Assembly: GCF_001428545.1 (NCBI RefSeq)
Contig: NZ_LMHZ01000030.1
Coordinates: 1 to 44,060, forward strand
DNA from: Noviherbaspirillum sp. Root189
GTDB lineage: Bacteria; Pseudomonadota; Gammaproteobacteria; Burkholderiales; Burkholderiaceae_D
Length of the DNA: 44,060 bases
Reading direction: 5' to 3'
Both the position numbers and the translations under genes were made by a program. This document shows, piece by piece, positions 17,701 through 26,885 of the stretch (position 1 is the first letter of the stretch; every line of letters starts with the position of its first letter). Under the pieces are notes generated by a model. It searched no databases and had not been told where the DNA came from. It saw only the letters and a list, made by a program, of their open reading frames with translations.

Positions 17701-18888
17701 ATGCCTGGTCCGTTATCTGGAATTAAAGTTATCGATCTCACTTCGGTCGTGATGGGCCCCTATGCAACCCGGATCTTCGGGGACATGGGGGCGGAAGTCA
17801 TTAAGGTGGAAAGCCCGGATGGTGACATCATGCGCCACATGGGCGCTGCGCAAAGGCCGACGATGGGACCGATCCATGTGTCGGTGAACCGCAACAAAAA
17901 GAGCTTGATGCTCGACCTGCGCCAGGAGGCTGCACGATCAGCGCTGCTTCGCGTGGTGCGTGATGCCGATGTATTCGTGCATGCGATGCGCCCGGATGCA
18001 ATTGAAAGGCTTGGCCTCGGTTACGACGTGATTCGGGAGGTCCGCCCGGATATCGTTTACTGTGGCGCCTATGGATTCGGCAAGGCGGGCCCCTATGCAC
18101 AGGATCCGGCTTACGACGACATGATTCAAGGTGTTTGCGGAATGGCATCAATCAACCGGCATCTCGCGGGGGAGCCACGGTTTACGCCGACAATCTTGGG
18201 CGACAAGGTCGCCGGTTTGACCATTGCACACAGCGTGCTGGCTGCATTATTCCACCGCTTACGGACCGGCGAAGGGCAATTCTTGGAAGTGCCGATGTTC
18301 GAGACGCTGGTTTCTTTCATAATGGTCGAGCACCTCTGGGAGCGGGCCTTTGATCCTGTAAATGGCGTAGCCGGCTATCCGCGCGTGATGAGCCAGTTGC
18401 GAAAGCCCCATCGCACCAGCGACGGATACGTTTGTGTTCTTCCCTATACGGACCGCAACTGGCGTGACTTTTTTGAACTTGCCAAGCGGCCGGATCTTGC
18501 CGCCGATCTCAGGTATGCAACGGCCACCTCGCGTAGTTCGAACTATGAAACCCTGTACGCCGTTCTGGGCGAAATCATGGCGCAGCAATCCACCGAATTC
18601 TGGCTGACGCATTGCAAGCCGTTAAGCATTCCGATCGCTCCGGTCAATAGTCTCGAGGACCTGTTCACCGATCCGCACCTGCGCGCTGTGGGTACATTTT
18701 TTCAGGCCGAGCATCCCGATCTCGGCGCCATCACGCAAGTTAAGAGCCCGGTGACTTTCAGCCAAACCCCAAACGAGGTGCGAACCCTTGCACCCAAGTT
18801 GGGGGAGCACAGCAGAGAGGTGCTCTCGGGCGCGGGCTTGTCCGACGAAGAGATTAATGCTCTAGTGGCCCGCGGTGCCACACTTTGA
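17701..18888 (+). CDS. CaiB/BaiF family (class III) CoA transferase
   Basis: 395 residues from the ATG at 17701 (MPGPLSGIKVIDLTSVVMGP); a TTG 51 nt upstream is in frame but adds a non-family leader. Family motifs: GPYATRIFGDMGAEVIKVES, VNRNKKSLMLDLR, GFGKAGPYAQDPAYDDMIQG with the catalytic Asp, and LEVPMFETLVSFIM. These enzymes move CoA between a donor acyl-CoA and a carboxylic acid without ATP. Transcribed from its own sigma-54 promoter and followed 120 bp later by a Bug gene, which suggests uptake or sensing and activation of the same acid. Confidence 0.92.
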   Translation: MPGPLSGIKVIDLTSVVMGPYATRIFGDMGAEVIKVESPDGDIMRHMGAAQRPTMGPIHVSVNRNKKSLMLDLRQEAARSALLRVVRDADVFVHAMRPDAIERLGLGYDVIREVRPDIVYCGAYGFGKAGPYAQDPAYDDMIQGVCGMASINRHLAGEPRFTPTILGDKVAGLTIAHSVLAALFHRLRTGEGQFLEVPMFETLVSFIMVEHLWERAFDPVNGVAGYPRVMSQLRKPHRTSDGYVCVLPYTDRNWRDFFELAKRPDLAADLRYATATSRSSNYETLYAVLGEIMAQQSTEFWLTHCKPLSIPIAPVNSLEDLFTDPHLRAVGTFFQAEHPDLGAITQVKSPVTFSQTPNEVRTLAPKLGEHSREVLSGAGLSDEEINALVARGATL

Positions 18889-19008
18889 TATTTTAGACGA
18901 AGCACCGGGTTTGGTTTTGGCGTCAACATTCATATTGAAAATCGAGTGTGTAGTGAAACTAGCCGCCGGAATTCAGTTTCACATTTTTTTTAAAACAGTG
19001 AGAAAATA

Positions 19009-19995
19009 ATGAACATAAGAACATTAAAAAAAGCGATTGGTACAGCCTTGCTCTGCCTTTCGTGCGTTATGCCTTTCGGCGCTGCCGCGGCAAGCGATTA
19101 TCCGATCCGTCCCATTCGATTGGTCTGCCCTTATGCTGCGGGTGGATTGACCGACGTGCTCGCCAGGGTATTGGCAAAGCGATTGTCGGAGCGCATCGGA
19201 CAGCCCGTGGTTGTGGAAAATCGCACCGGTGCAGGCGGCATTATCGGCGTCGATGCAGTGGCCAAATCGCCGGCGGACGGTTACACCATCGTACTAGTCG
19301 CGCAAGGGCTGGCAAGTGTGAATGCAAGCCTGCACAAAAACCTCCCTTATGACACCTTGCGTGACTTCGCGCCGATATCACTGGTTTCGACGTTCTCGCT
19401 GGTCTTTGTGGGCAATCCTGAACTGCCGCCCAAATCGATGGAAGAATTCATCGCGACGGCGCGTGCGAAGCCCGGTAAATTGGATTACGGATCTGCGGGC
19501 AATGCCTCGACCTCGCATCTGATGACCGAATTGCTGAAAGATCAAGTCGGCATTGATGTCGTTCACATTCCCTTCCGTGGAGAATCGGCTGCGTTTACCG
19601 AATTGATGGGAGGGCGCTTGACCGGCATGTTTGCCACTCTCGGCGGCGCATTGCCGTCCATCCAGTCGGGCAAGCTCCGCGCCCTTGCTGTGGCGACAAA
19701 GGAACGAAACAGCCTGCTTCCGAATGTTCCGACGGTCTCGGAGTCCGGCGTACCGGGATTTGAAGTCTTAGGATGGTACGGAATCCTGGCACCGATCAAT
19801 GTGCCAAAACACATTCGTGATCGTCTCAGCAAGGAATTCATGGCCATGGCCAAGGAGCCGGAAATGCGTCAGATGCTGGCGTCTCGCGGTATGGATTCGG
19901 TTGGCAGCTCGCCAGAAGCGTTCAGCAAAATGATCAAGTCCGAGACGGAACGCTGGCGCCAAGTGGTAACCAAAGCAAAGATTCAGGCAGACTGA
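19009..19995 (+). CDS. Bug-family (TctC-like) periplasmic solute-binding protein
   Basis: 328 residues with a signal peptide (ALLCLSCVMPFGAAAAS). Then SDYPIRPIRLVCPYAAGGLTD, VAKSPADGYTIVLVAQG, LPYDTLRDFAPISLVSTF and APINVPKHIRDRLSKEF. Binds a carboxylate in the periplasm. There is no TctA/TctB gene here. GTGAGAAAATAATG gives only a weak ribosome-binding site. Probably co-transcribed with the preceding CoA transferase. Confidence 0.92.
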   Translation: MNIRTLKKAIGTALLCLSCVMPFGAAAASDYPIRPIRLVCPYAAGGLTDVLARVLAKRLSERIGQPVVVENRTGAGGIIGVDAVAKSPADGYTIVLVAQGLASVNASLHKNLPYDTLRDFAPISLVSTFSLVFVGNPELPPKSMEEFIATARAKPGKLDYGSAGNASTSHLMTELLKDQVGIDVVHIPFRGESAAFTELMGGRLTGMFATLGGALPSIQSGKLRALAVATKERNSLLPNVPTVSESGVPGFEVLGWYGILAPINVPKHIRDRLSKEFMAMAKEPEMRQMLASRGMDSVGSSPEAFSKMIKSETERWRQVVTKAKIQAD

Positions 19996-20170
19996 AAAGG
20001 AACTTCCTTGACATTGCCTGCCGGCGTAGAAAAACGCTCCGGCCAGGCTGTCTCACCAGAGACCAGGGCTAGCTCCTTGGCCAGCTTGGCGATCGTGGGT
20101 GTTATTACCAGCACCCACGCATTGTAGTCCTGTAAAAGTTGATTTCGGCAAGGCGCAGGAGGAGCTAATA

Positions 20171-20201
20171 GCGGTGCTATTGACGACGAGTGCAGCACCG
20201 C
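20171..20201. repeat. Inverted repeat (GCGGTGCT...AGCACCGC)
   Basis: Perfect 8-bp stem with a 15-nt loop in the non-coding stretch between the Bug gene and the IS5 remnant. No T-run follows. It could be a degraded IS end, a REP-type element or part of a terminator. Confidence 0.35.
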
Positions 20202-20239
20202 CAGACGGAAAAAGATACGATTTCATCTTACGTATTGGT

Positions 20240-20960
20240 TATTAAAACTGATTTTATAAATACCTTCGGATCAGAAACATGGCAAGGGCAAGTTGAACAA
20301 AGGCATTGCGGTCCGACGCAACGGTCCCATCGGGTAATCGCACGCTTAAACTTATTGAGCCATGCGAAAGTGCGTTCAATTTTTCAGCGTCTGGCGTAAC
20401 GCCGCAGCGCTCGCCTGTCCTGCGTTACTGCTTTCTTCCGGCTTCGCTTATGCGGCGCAATCAGTTCAATACCACGCTGTGCCAGCCTTTGATCGACCGG
20501 ATCACTGTCGTAGGCGCGATCCCCAATAAGTCGTCGGGGTCGTCCCACAGTGACGCCATCATCGATGGTAGGCTCGACAAGGGTAACGAAATAACGGCTA
20601 GCAGAAGCCGTGTGCACGGCGAGTGAAAGACCTTAAACGTCTGCAATAACCAAGAGCATCAAAGCTTTGTCCAGCTTCTTCCAGGTGTCAGGCCAGCGCT
20701 TCTGGTAACTGCCGCATGACGCTGGCTTTCACCCAGCGACTAAAGCGTCTGAAGCAGGTCGAACCGGAAAGAAACCGGTCAGGTAGATCGGCCCAGCGCG
20801 CACCGGCACGCAATACCAACAAAATGCCATTGAGTACCACCCGATCACTATGCACTTCGGGTCGTCCACGGCCATCAGGTCGCCGTGCTGTCACGGAAAT
20901 AATCGCTCTAGTAGTTCCCATTGCTCATCGGTAAGCTCTTCTCTTCGTGACGTGATGAAA
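20240..20960 (-). pseudogene. Decayed IS5-family transposase
   Basis: Minus-strand pieces in different frames line up as one IS5 (IS427-like) transposase: EELTDEQWELLERLFP, a TGA, then VVLNGILLVLRAGARWADLP and TCFRRFSRWVKASVMRQLP, a gap, then VGRPRRLIGDRAYDSDPVDQ, then RR-TGA-KIERTFAWLNKFKRAITRW. Several frameshifts and stops make it clearly dead. No terminal repeats were identified. Confidence 0.8.
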
Positions 20961-21333
20961 ATTCTGCTGGTCCGAAAAAGAGCATCGACTACCTATTTAT
21001 GGAACAAGTTCTCATTATATCCGAGTGCGACAACGTCCCCTTCAGCACCGCCTTGCGGTACCCATGCAAATGGAACACCAACTCGCATTATCTAGATCGA
21101 TCCTGACGATTGCTATGCCCACCTCTCGTTATGAAATGCGGTGGCCACGCGTTGCTTCACCACCAGCGTATCCAGCTTCGAAGGTGGGGGAGTCCATGAC
21201 ATTAGCGCTAAATTATCATCGAGGACTTGGTATCCGCCGTGATTCACCCTGCAAGGCGGAAGTGACCTTACGGCGCGCGCTCCATGTTCCATCCGAAAAT
21301 TAGGGAGCGCCCGGCCACTAGTTAAGTTTGATG
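20961..21333. other. Non-coding stretch with nothing recognisable
   Basis: Between the IS5 remnant and the operon terminator. The open frames here have no family features and no ribosome-binding sites. It may be IS-associated debris. Confidence 0.4.
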
Positions 21334-21369
21334 ATTAAAGAAATGCAGGATGCGCAAGTGCATCCTGCA
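21334..21369 (-). terminator. Rho-independent terminator of the ten-gene operon
   Basis: On the minus strand TGCAGGATGC-ACTTGC-GCATCCTGCA forms a perfect 10-bp stem with a 6-nt loop, followed by TTTCTTTAATC. It lies 58 bp after the last stop codon of the operon. Confidence 0.75.
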
Positions 21370-21426
21370 ACATCATTTGAATGACTTGCCGCGCCTTCCG
21401 CCATGTGACGGAAAGTCTGGTCATCA

Positions 21427-22965
21427 TCAAATTCTGCCGTGAAACCTGCTGCCGCTCCACATATGCTGGTGGATCAGTGGCGAAACGCGATAACGGTCTT
21501 CGCCGTAGCTCATGGAAAGGTTGCGCAGCACACGTGCCAGGTAGTTCGCGCCGAGTTCATCGGCCCAGGCAAGGGGGCCTCGCGGATAGTTGACGCCTTT
21601 GAGCATTGCGGTGTCTGCTGCGCGGGCGTCGCACACCCCTTGATTTACTGCGTCAGCCGCTTCATTGGCCAGCATCGCAACCGTGCGCATGACTGCCATG
21701 CCCGGGACGTCGCCGAGCCGCGACACTTCGTAACCGCATGCTTGCAGCAGACCGACAACAGCCTGATAGGCTTCAGATGAGCACTGCTGGGCAGGGCAGA
21801 GCGCTAATCTCTTGGCCTTGCCGTAATCCAGTGCCAAGTCGAGAAGAACCGTGTTCGCAATGCCGATTTCGAAAGCACGTTGCGTGGCGCTGCGGCCGTC
21901 AGTGAGATAGAGCACTGCTTCGCCGCATTCCAGCAATGCACCGTCCTTTCGACTCGCCGGTGCGTTGACGACCTGCACTCCGCCTGCGGCGGCACGGGCG
22001 GCGATGGCGTCGATCACCGATCCCCGCTCACTGATAATCATATAGGCTGGCGCCGGTACTGTCGCTTCGTTGCGCGGCATCGGCGGCTGGCTGCCGTCCC
22101 CGTAACTATAGAAACCGCGTCCCGATTTTCGCCCGAGGAAGCCTGCATTGACCAGTTCCTGCTGCACGAGCGAGGGTGTAAAGCGTGGATCGTTGAAGTA
22201 TGCTTGGAACACCGATTGCGTCACCGCAAAATTGACGTCATGTCCAATCATGTCCATCAGTTCGAACGGGCCCATGCGGAACCCGCCCGATTCGCGCAGG
22301 ATGGCATCGATAGTGGCGGCCTCGGCAGCCTGCTCGTTTAGCAGGCGCAAGGCTTCCGCGTAATACGGCCGCGCTACGCGATTGACGATAAACCCCGGTG
22401 TTGAGCGCGCATATACCGGGCTCTTTCCCCACGCCGCAGCTGTGTCATGGACTACTTGTGCGACGGCAGGATCGGTGGCAAGTCCACTAATAACTTCGAC
22501 CAACGCCATCAGCGGCACTGGGTTGAAGAAATGCATGCCGACAAAACGCCCGGCGAGACGCAGTTCGGCAGCAAGGGAGGTAATTGAGATGGATGAGGTA
22601 TTGGTCGCAAGTATGCACTGTGCATCGACGATTGCCTCGAGTTCGGCAAACAGGCGCCGCTTCACGTCAAGGTTTTCGACAATCGCTTCTACCACCAGAC
22701 TTGCGTCGGCCAGCTCGGAGAGCGAGGTGGCCGGCGAAAGACGCTGGCCGGCTTCTTCAGCCTGCGCTGCCGTCATTCGCCCCTTCTCCACGAGCATATT
22801 GAATGTCTTGCGGATGCCGGTGATGCTTTTGTCGATGGCTTCTGGCCGTGTGTCGTACAGCTTGACCGGATGACCGGCGGCGGCTGCCACTTGCGCAATG
22901 CCGGAACCCATTGCGCCGCTACCGACGATCGCCACGACGGAGGATTCTTTCAGTTGGTATGTCAT
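21427..22965 (-). CDS. 3-hydroxyacyl-CoA dehydrogenase, PaaH type
   Basis: 512 residues from the ATG at 22965, which has AAGGAG 7 nt before it; in-frame codons run to 23109 inside the neighbouring gene. NAD motif VAIVGSGAMGSGIAQVAAA, the Glu of VVEAIVENLDVKRR, ILATNTSSISITSLA, the catalytic His region FVGMHFFNPVPLMALVEVI, C-terminal domain GFIVNRVARPYYAEALRL, and FLGRKSGRGFYSYGDG. A further ~200-residue C-terminal extension (VSRLGDVPGMAVMRTVAMLA) repeats the C-terminal-domain theme, as in PaaH. Oxidises a 3-hydroxyacyl-CoA to the 3-oxo form with NAD+. Last gene of the operon. Confidence 0.92.
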   Translation of the reverse strand: MTYQLKESSVVAIVGSGAMGSGIAQVAAAAGHPVKLYDTRPEAIDKSITGIRKTFNMLVEKGRMTAAQAEEAGQRLSPATSLSELADASLVVEAIVENLDVKRRLFAELEAIVDAQCILATNTSSISITSLAAELRLAGRFVGMHFFNPVPLMALVEVISGLATDPAVAQVVHDTAAAWGKSPVYARSTPGFIVNRVARPYYAEALRLLNEQAAEAATIDAILRESGGFRMGPFELMDMIGHDVNFAVTQSVFQAYFNDPRFTPSLVQQELVNAGFLGRKSGRGFYSYGDGSQPPMPRNEATVPAPAYMIISERGSVIDAIAARAAAGGVQVVNAPASRKDGALLECGEAVLYLTDGRSATQRAFEIGIANTVLLDLALDYGKAKRLALCPAQQCSSEAYQAVVGLLQACGYEVSRLGDVPGMAVMRTVAMLANEAADAVNQGVCDARAADTAMLKGVNYPRGPLAWADELGANYLARVLRNLSMSYGEDRYRVSPLIHQHMWSGSRFHGRI

Positions 22966-23032
22966 TCTTTCTCCTTGCTGCTCAGGCCGTGATGCAGACC
23001 CAGCTGCGAATTCATTCATATGGGATCCTGGT

Positions 23033-24151
23033 TCATCCGATCCCGAAATCGCGGTTTCCTTCGCCCAGCGCCGGAAAGCCCTTGCTGACTGCGTCGTCGC
23101 GAAGTCCATTCACTACAGGCACAGGTAGGGCAGCGATGCGCTTTCCTTGGCTTTCCAATTCTCGAGCAAACAGGCCGCGTGCCCGGAAATGCGCATCCTG
23201 CATGGCTTCCTGCACGGTCGCCATGATGGTGCAGCAGACGTCTTTGTCTTTGAAACGCTCGCGCCAATGGTCGGCAGTGTGCGTCCGGATAATTTCCTGG
23301 ATGCGCTTCTTCACCGCCTCGGGGTTGGTGCTGTCGTCGAGCAATTCTCGCGGCGCTCCGATTGTTTCAATGAAGTTCGACCAGAATTTGTCTTCCAGTG
23401 GCGCGGCGGCTAGGAACCTGTTGTCCGCGGTGCGGTAAATTTGGTAGCGCGGCGTACCACCGGTCACGAGGTCGCCCCCGGATGTCGGCCATTTGCCAGC
23501 AACCTGCCCGTTGCCGAGTGCCCAATAGAGGAGGGGAAACAAATTGTCCGCCATCGCGATATCCAGTTTGCAACCCTTGCCCGTGCGATCGCGCTTGCGC
23601 AGCGCGAGCAAAATGTTGACGACAGCCGGATAGGAGCCGCCGGCGATATCGGCAATGAGTGCAGGAGGTAGCACCGGAGCGCCGTCTGCGCCGGCGGACA
23701 GGCCGAGCATGCCGGACTCGGCAACGTAATTGAGATCGTGTGCCGCCACATCGGCGCGTGGTCCGGACTGGCCGTAACCGGTGATGGCGCAGTAAATGAT
23801 TTTTTCATTGATCGCCGACAGTGCGTTGTAACCCAGACCTAGACGATCCATGACGCCCGGTCGGAACTGCTCGACCACGATGTCGGCGCTCTCGATGAGA
23901 CCGCGCAGCTTGTCGACGATGCCGTTTTCCTTGAGATCGATCGCCAAGCTGCGCTTGCCACGGTTGAGCATCGCGAAGTTGACGCTGTCGCCGCCAAACT
24001 TTGGGACGTAGCTTCGCATCTCGTCACCCCGGCCGGGCCGTTCGATCTTGAATACTTCCGCGCCGGCCTCCGCCAGTATCAGCGTGGCCAGCGGGCCCGG
24101 AAGAAGCGTGCTGAAGTCGAGGACCCGGACCCCCTCTAATGGCAGCGTCAT
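23033..24151 (-). CDS. CaiB/BaiF-family protein, alpha-methylacyl-CoA racemase-like
   Basis: 372 residues, shorter than the other two family members here. MTLPLEGVRVLDFSTLLPGP, AEAGAEVFKIERPGRGDEMR, then AAHDLNYVAESGMLGLS and ALIADIAGGSYPAVVNILLA. The His-Asp pair in HDLNY and the Asp in ADIAGGS match the two-base arrangement of alpha-methylacyl-CoA racemases rather than the single Asp of CoA transferases. It would invert the centre next to the thioester of a 2-methyl or otherwise alpha-substituted acyl-CoA so that a stereospecific dehydrogenase can act. One nt separates it from the preceding stop. Confidence 0.82.
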   Translation of the reverse strand: MTLPLEGVRVLDFSTLLPGPLATLILAEAGAEVFKIERPGRGDEMRSYVPKFGGDSVNFAMLNRGKRSLAIDLKENGIVDKLRGLIESADIVVEQFRPGVMDRLGLGYNALSAINEKIIYCAITGYGQSGPRADVAAHDLNYVAESGMLGLSAGADGAPVLPPALIADIAGGSYPAVVNILLALRKRDRTGKGCKLDIAMADNLFPLLYWALGNGQVAGKWPTSGGDLVTGGTPRYQIYRTADNRFLAAAPLEDKFWSNFIETIGAPRELLDDSTNPEAVKKRIQEIIRTHTADHWRERFKDKDVCCTIMATVQEAMQDAHFRARGLFARELESQGKRIAALPVPVVNGLRDDAVSKGFPALGEGNRDFGIG

Positions 24152-24152
24152 G

Positions 24153-24809
24153 TCAGGCGCTCTTCTTCTGGGCGCGCATCTTCGCTACGCGTGCCCGGCG
24201 AGCGGGTGCATAGGGCGTCTCACCCAGAGCTTCGAACAGGGCGCTTGTCACGTCAAAGTGATGCTCAATTCCGGTCCGCTCAAGCAGCGCAATCGGTCCC
24301 TCCGGGTAGCCAAGTCCCAGGCGCAAAGTGAGGTCGAGGTCGTCCGCGGTGGCCAGACCCTCGTCCAAGCGGCGTAATGCGGCATTGTAGTAGGGGCGTA
24401 CCAGGCGGTCGATGATACGGCCGGTAACGTCGAAACATACCGCGACCTTGAGTCCCGCGCCTTCTAGCACCTGTTTCGCAGCGTTAATGGTGGACTGCGG
24501 AGTATTGGGCTGGCGTACCAGCTCAACCAAATTTGACGGCTCCGCGTCGCCGAGGCGGAAGCGGTTAAAACCGAGTACGTTTGATCCTTCGTTGCCGCGG
24601 CTTTCGCCGGTATGTACGCCGAGGGATTCGTTTCCGAGTTCAATCAGGATCGCTGCTTTCTTATCGGCGCCTTGTATTTTCGCCTGAGCGTCGCCCGCCT
24701 GTTGTCCGAGCAGGATGACGACCTCGCCATCTGCTGCCGTGCCTTGTAACAGGGCGTGCGGTGTCGGGAAGGAACGGCTGTTTCCGGTATCAATGATGGA
24801 ATAGTTCAT
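24153..24809 (-). CDS. 3-hydroxyacyl-CoA dehydrogenase paralog lacking the NAD-binding motif
   Basis: 218 residues. The C-terminal half has the 3HCDH helical domain: AVCFDVTGRIIDRLVRPYYN, AALRRLDEGLATADDLDLTL and LGLGYPEGPIALLERTG. The N-terminal half has no GxGxxG Rossmann loop and no HFFNP catalytic His region; it keeps only LGFNRFRLGDAEPSNLVELV, which parallels the strand after that site. It is intact, tightly packed (3 nt after the Hbd gene, 1 nt before the racemase-like gene) and therefore not obvious debris. It may be a partner subunit, a substrate-binding domain, or an enzyme on a different chemistry. Confidence 0.7.
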   Translation of the reverse strand: MNYSIIDTGNSRSFPTPHALLQGTAADGEVVILLGQQAGDAQAKIQGADKKAAILIELGNESLGVHTGESRGNEGSNVLGFNRFRLGDAEPSNLVELVRQPNTPQSTINAAKQVLEGAGLKVAVCFDVTGRIIDRLVRPYYNAALRRLDEGLATADDLDLTLRLGLGYPEGPIALLERTGIEHHFDVTSALFEALGETPYAPARRARVAKMRAQKKSA

Positions 24810-24812
24810 GTG

Positions 24813-25688
24813 TCAGCTCCCAAACATGGCATTGCCTTGATATGTATAGAAACCGCGGCCGGACTTGCGGCCGAGGTGACCGGCGGCGATCATGCGCTTG
24901 ACCAGCGGCGGGCATGCTGTTCGAGGCTCATTCGTAATTCCGTACATCGCCTCGCACAGCAATAGCTGCGTGTCGAGGCCGACCAGGTCGAGCAACTCCA
25001 GCGGACCCATCGGGTAGCCGAGACCCTCCTTGATCGCGCGGTCGATATCGGCCGGCTCCGCAACGCCGGCTTCAACCATGCGGATCGCATCGTTGTTGAA
25101 CGGGACAAGGAAGTAGTTCAGGATAAAGCCCGGATTGTCCTTGGTTTTCACCGGTTTTTGCCCCAAGGCTTCGCATGCAGTCCACGCCTTTGCCAAAGTT
25201 TCTTCCGAGGTGTTAAGGCCGGGCGACATTTCGACCAACTTCATTAACTGCGCCGGCAGGCAGAAATGCATGCCGACAAAACGGTCGTCGCGTCCCGAAC
25301 CGGCGGCGATCTCGGTAATGGACAAGGTCGACGTATTGGATGCGAAAATCGTGTGCGGCGGGCACACTTCATTGAGCTTGCCGAACAAGTCATGCTTGAC
25401 GCGCAAATCTTCGAACACCGCGTCGATCACCAGGTCGCATGACCCCATGTCGCTCAGGCTGGTTGTTAGAACGAAGTTGTTGACGCTCGCTGCAGCCTGC
25501 TCTTCGGTCAGCTTGCCACGCTGTACCGACTTCGCAAGAAAATCCTTGGTCTGCTTCAGCGCGCGGTCCAGCGCGTCCTGGCGCGTGTCATACACGACGG
25601 TACGGAAGCCGGCGCGGGCTGCGACGATGGCAATGCCAGCGCCCATGGTGCCGCAGCCGGCAATACCGATGGTCTTGATTTCACTCAT
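24813..25688 (-). CDS. 3-hydroxybutyryl-CoA dehydrogenase-family (Hbd) enzyme
   Basis: 291 residues, the size of Hbd. IGIAGCGTMGAGIAIVAARA, VIDAVFEDLRVKHDLF with the Glu, IFASNTSTLSITEIA, FVGMHFCLPAQLMKLVEMS with the catalytic His, PGFILNYFLVPFNNDAIRMV, and HLGRKSGRGFYTYQG. The usual HFFNP reads HFCLP, an Asn-to-Leu change next to the catalytic His that may alter substrate range. Oxidises 3-hydroxyacyl-CoA with NAD+. Seven nt after the acyl-CoA dehydrogenase gene. Confidence 0.9.
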   Translation of the reverse strand: MSEIKTIGIAGCGTMGAGIAIVAARAGFRTVVYDTRQDALDRALKQTKDFLAKSVQRGKLTEEQAAASVNNFVLTTSLSDMGSCDLVIDAVFEDLRVKHDLFGKLNEVCPPHTIFASNTSTLSITEIAAGSGRDDRFVGMHFCLPAQLMKLVEMSPGLNTSEETLAKAWTACEALGQKPVKTKDNPGFILNYFLVPFNNDAIRMVEAGVAEPADIDRAIKEGLGYPMGPLELLDLVGLDTQLLLCEAMYGITNEPRTACPPLVKRMIAAGHLGRKSGRGFYTYQGNAMFGS

Positions 25689-25695
25689 TAAGTCC

Positions 25696-26862
25696 TCACT
25701 TTTTCAAAAAACTGCGTCCGATCAACTGACGGTGCACCTGATTAGTTCCTTCCCAGATCTGAGTGATCTTGGCGTCGCGCATCAGCCGTTCGACGCGATA
25801 GTCGCAACAATATCCGTAGCCACCGAGCAGCTGCACGGCGTCCGTGGCGATGCGCATGGCCAAGTCGGAAGCGCGCATCTTCAGCATCGATGCCTCGATA
25901 CCGAAATCGGTCGCGCCGGCATCGACCATCGCTGCCAGGCGCCAGAGCCAACCCTCGCACATTGCCAGGTCCGTCGCCATGTCGGCGAGCATGAACTGGA
26001 TGCCCTGGAACTCAATGATCTTTCTGCCCGACTGCTTGCGTTCATTGATGTAGGTCACCGCGTCTTCGAAGGCGGCGCGCGCGATGCCTAGCGCATGCGC
26101 AGCGACGCTGGGACGCGACTTGTTAAGCGACGAGAACAAGATGTGCAGGCCGTCGCCCGGTTCCTTGATCAGGTTGGCGCGTGGAACACGGCAGTTGTCG
26201 AAGGAAATGGCCGCTGTGGTGGACGCGCGATGCCCCATCTTGGTTTCGGTGCCAACCACCGACAGGCCGGGAGTCTCTTTTTCCAGCACCAGCACGGAGA
26301 TCGACTGCCTGGGATCTTCAATCTCGCTCCACTTGCCGAACAGGATATAGAGGTCAGCGACGTCGCCGTTGGTAATGAAGACCTTGCCGCCTTGGATTAC
26401 GATGTCATCGCCGTCCGGCGTGAACTTTGTGCGCATGCCCAAGGCATCTGAACCGGCGCCCGGCTCGGTGATTGCCAACGAGGCTAGGCCACCTGCCGCC
26501 ATGCGTGGCAGGAAGCGCTGCTTCTGGTCCTGCGTGCCAAAGTCGATCAGCGGCTTGATCGCGTGGAAATTGGTTGCCCAGATGATGCCGGTAGAAGCGC
26601 AGGCCTTCGAGATTTCCCGCACGCAGGCCAGGTAAGCCGAATAGGACAGGGGTGCCCCGCCATACTCTTCGGGGATGAACATGGCGTTCAAGCCGAGGTC
26701 GTTAATGGCCTGAATGTTTTCCCAGGGGAATTTGCCGGTCTTGTCATAATGCTCGGCCTTCGCAGCGATCTGCTCCTGTGACAACGTGCGGACGGCGTCC
26801 AGCAGTATCCTCTCTTCTTGATTCAGGGATACCGCGAAATCGAGCCGTTCGAAAATGTTCAT
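25696..26862 (-). CDS. Acyl-CoA dehydrogenase (AliB-like position in the operon)
   Basis: 388 residues. SLAITEPGAGSDALGMRTKF, VIQGGKVFITNGDVADLYIL, KMGHRASTTAAISFDNCRVP, KIIEFQGIQFMLADMATDLA, QLLGGYGYCCDYRVERLMRD and ITQIWEGTNQVHRQLIG. The catalytic Glu is in the classical WEGT position, unlike the other two dehydrogenases in this window. Predicted to convert an acyl-CoA, plausibly a cyclohexanecarboxyl-type CoA, to the 1-ene. Electrons go to ETF, which is not encoded here. Between the SDR and Hbd genes. Confidence 0.9.
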   Translation of the reverse strand: MNIFERLDFAVSLNQEERILLDAVRTLSQEQIAAKAEHYDKTGKFPWENIQAINDLGLNAMFIPEEYGGAPLSYSAYLACVREISKACASTGIIWATNFHAIKPLIDFGTQDQKQRFLPRMAAGGLASLAITEPGAGSDALGMRTKFTPDGDDIVIQGGKVFITNGDVADLYILFGKWSEIEDPRQSISVLVLEKETPGLSVVGTETKMGHRASTTAAISFDNCRVPRANLIKEPGDGLHILFSSLNKSRPSVAAHALGIARAAFEDAVTYINERKQSGRKIIEFQGIQFMLADMATDLAMCEGWLWRLAAMVDAGATDFGIEASMLKMRASDLAMRIATDAVQLLGGYGYCCDYRVERLMRDAKITQIWEGTNQVHRQLIGRSFLKK

Positions 26863-26885
26863 GTGCTTGCCTTTCTAACGAAATT

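Noticed and set aside
21025-21303. Small plus-strand frame after the IS5 remnant
   Set aside because: No recognisable features, no ribosome-binding site, surrounded by IS debris.
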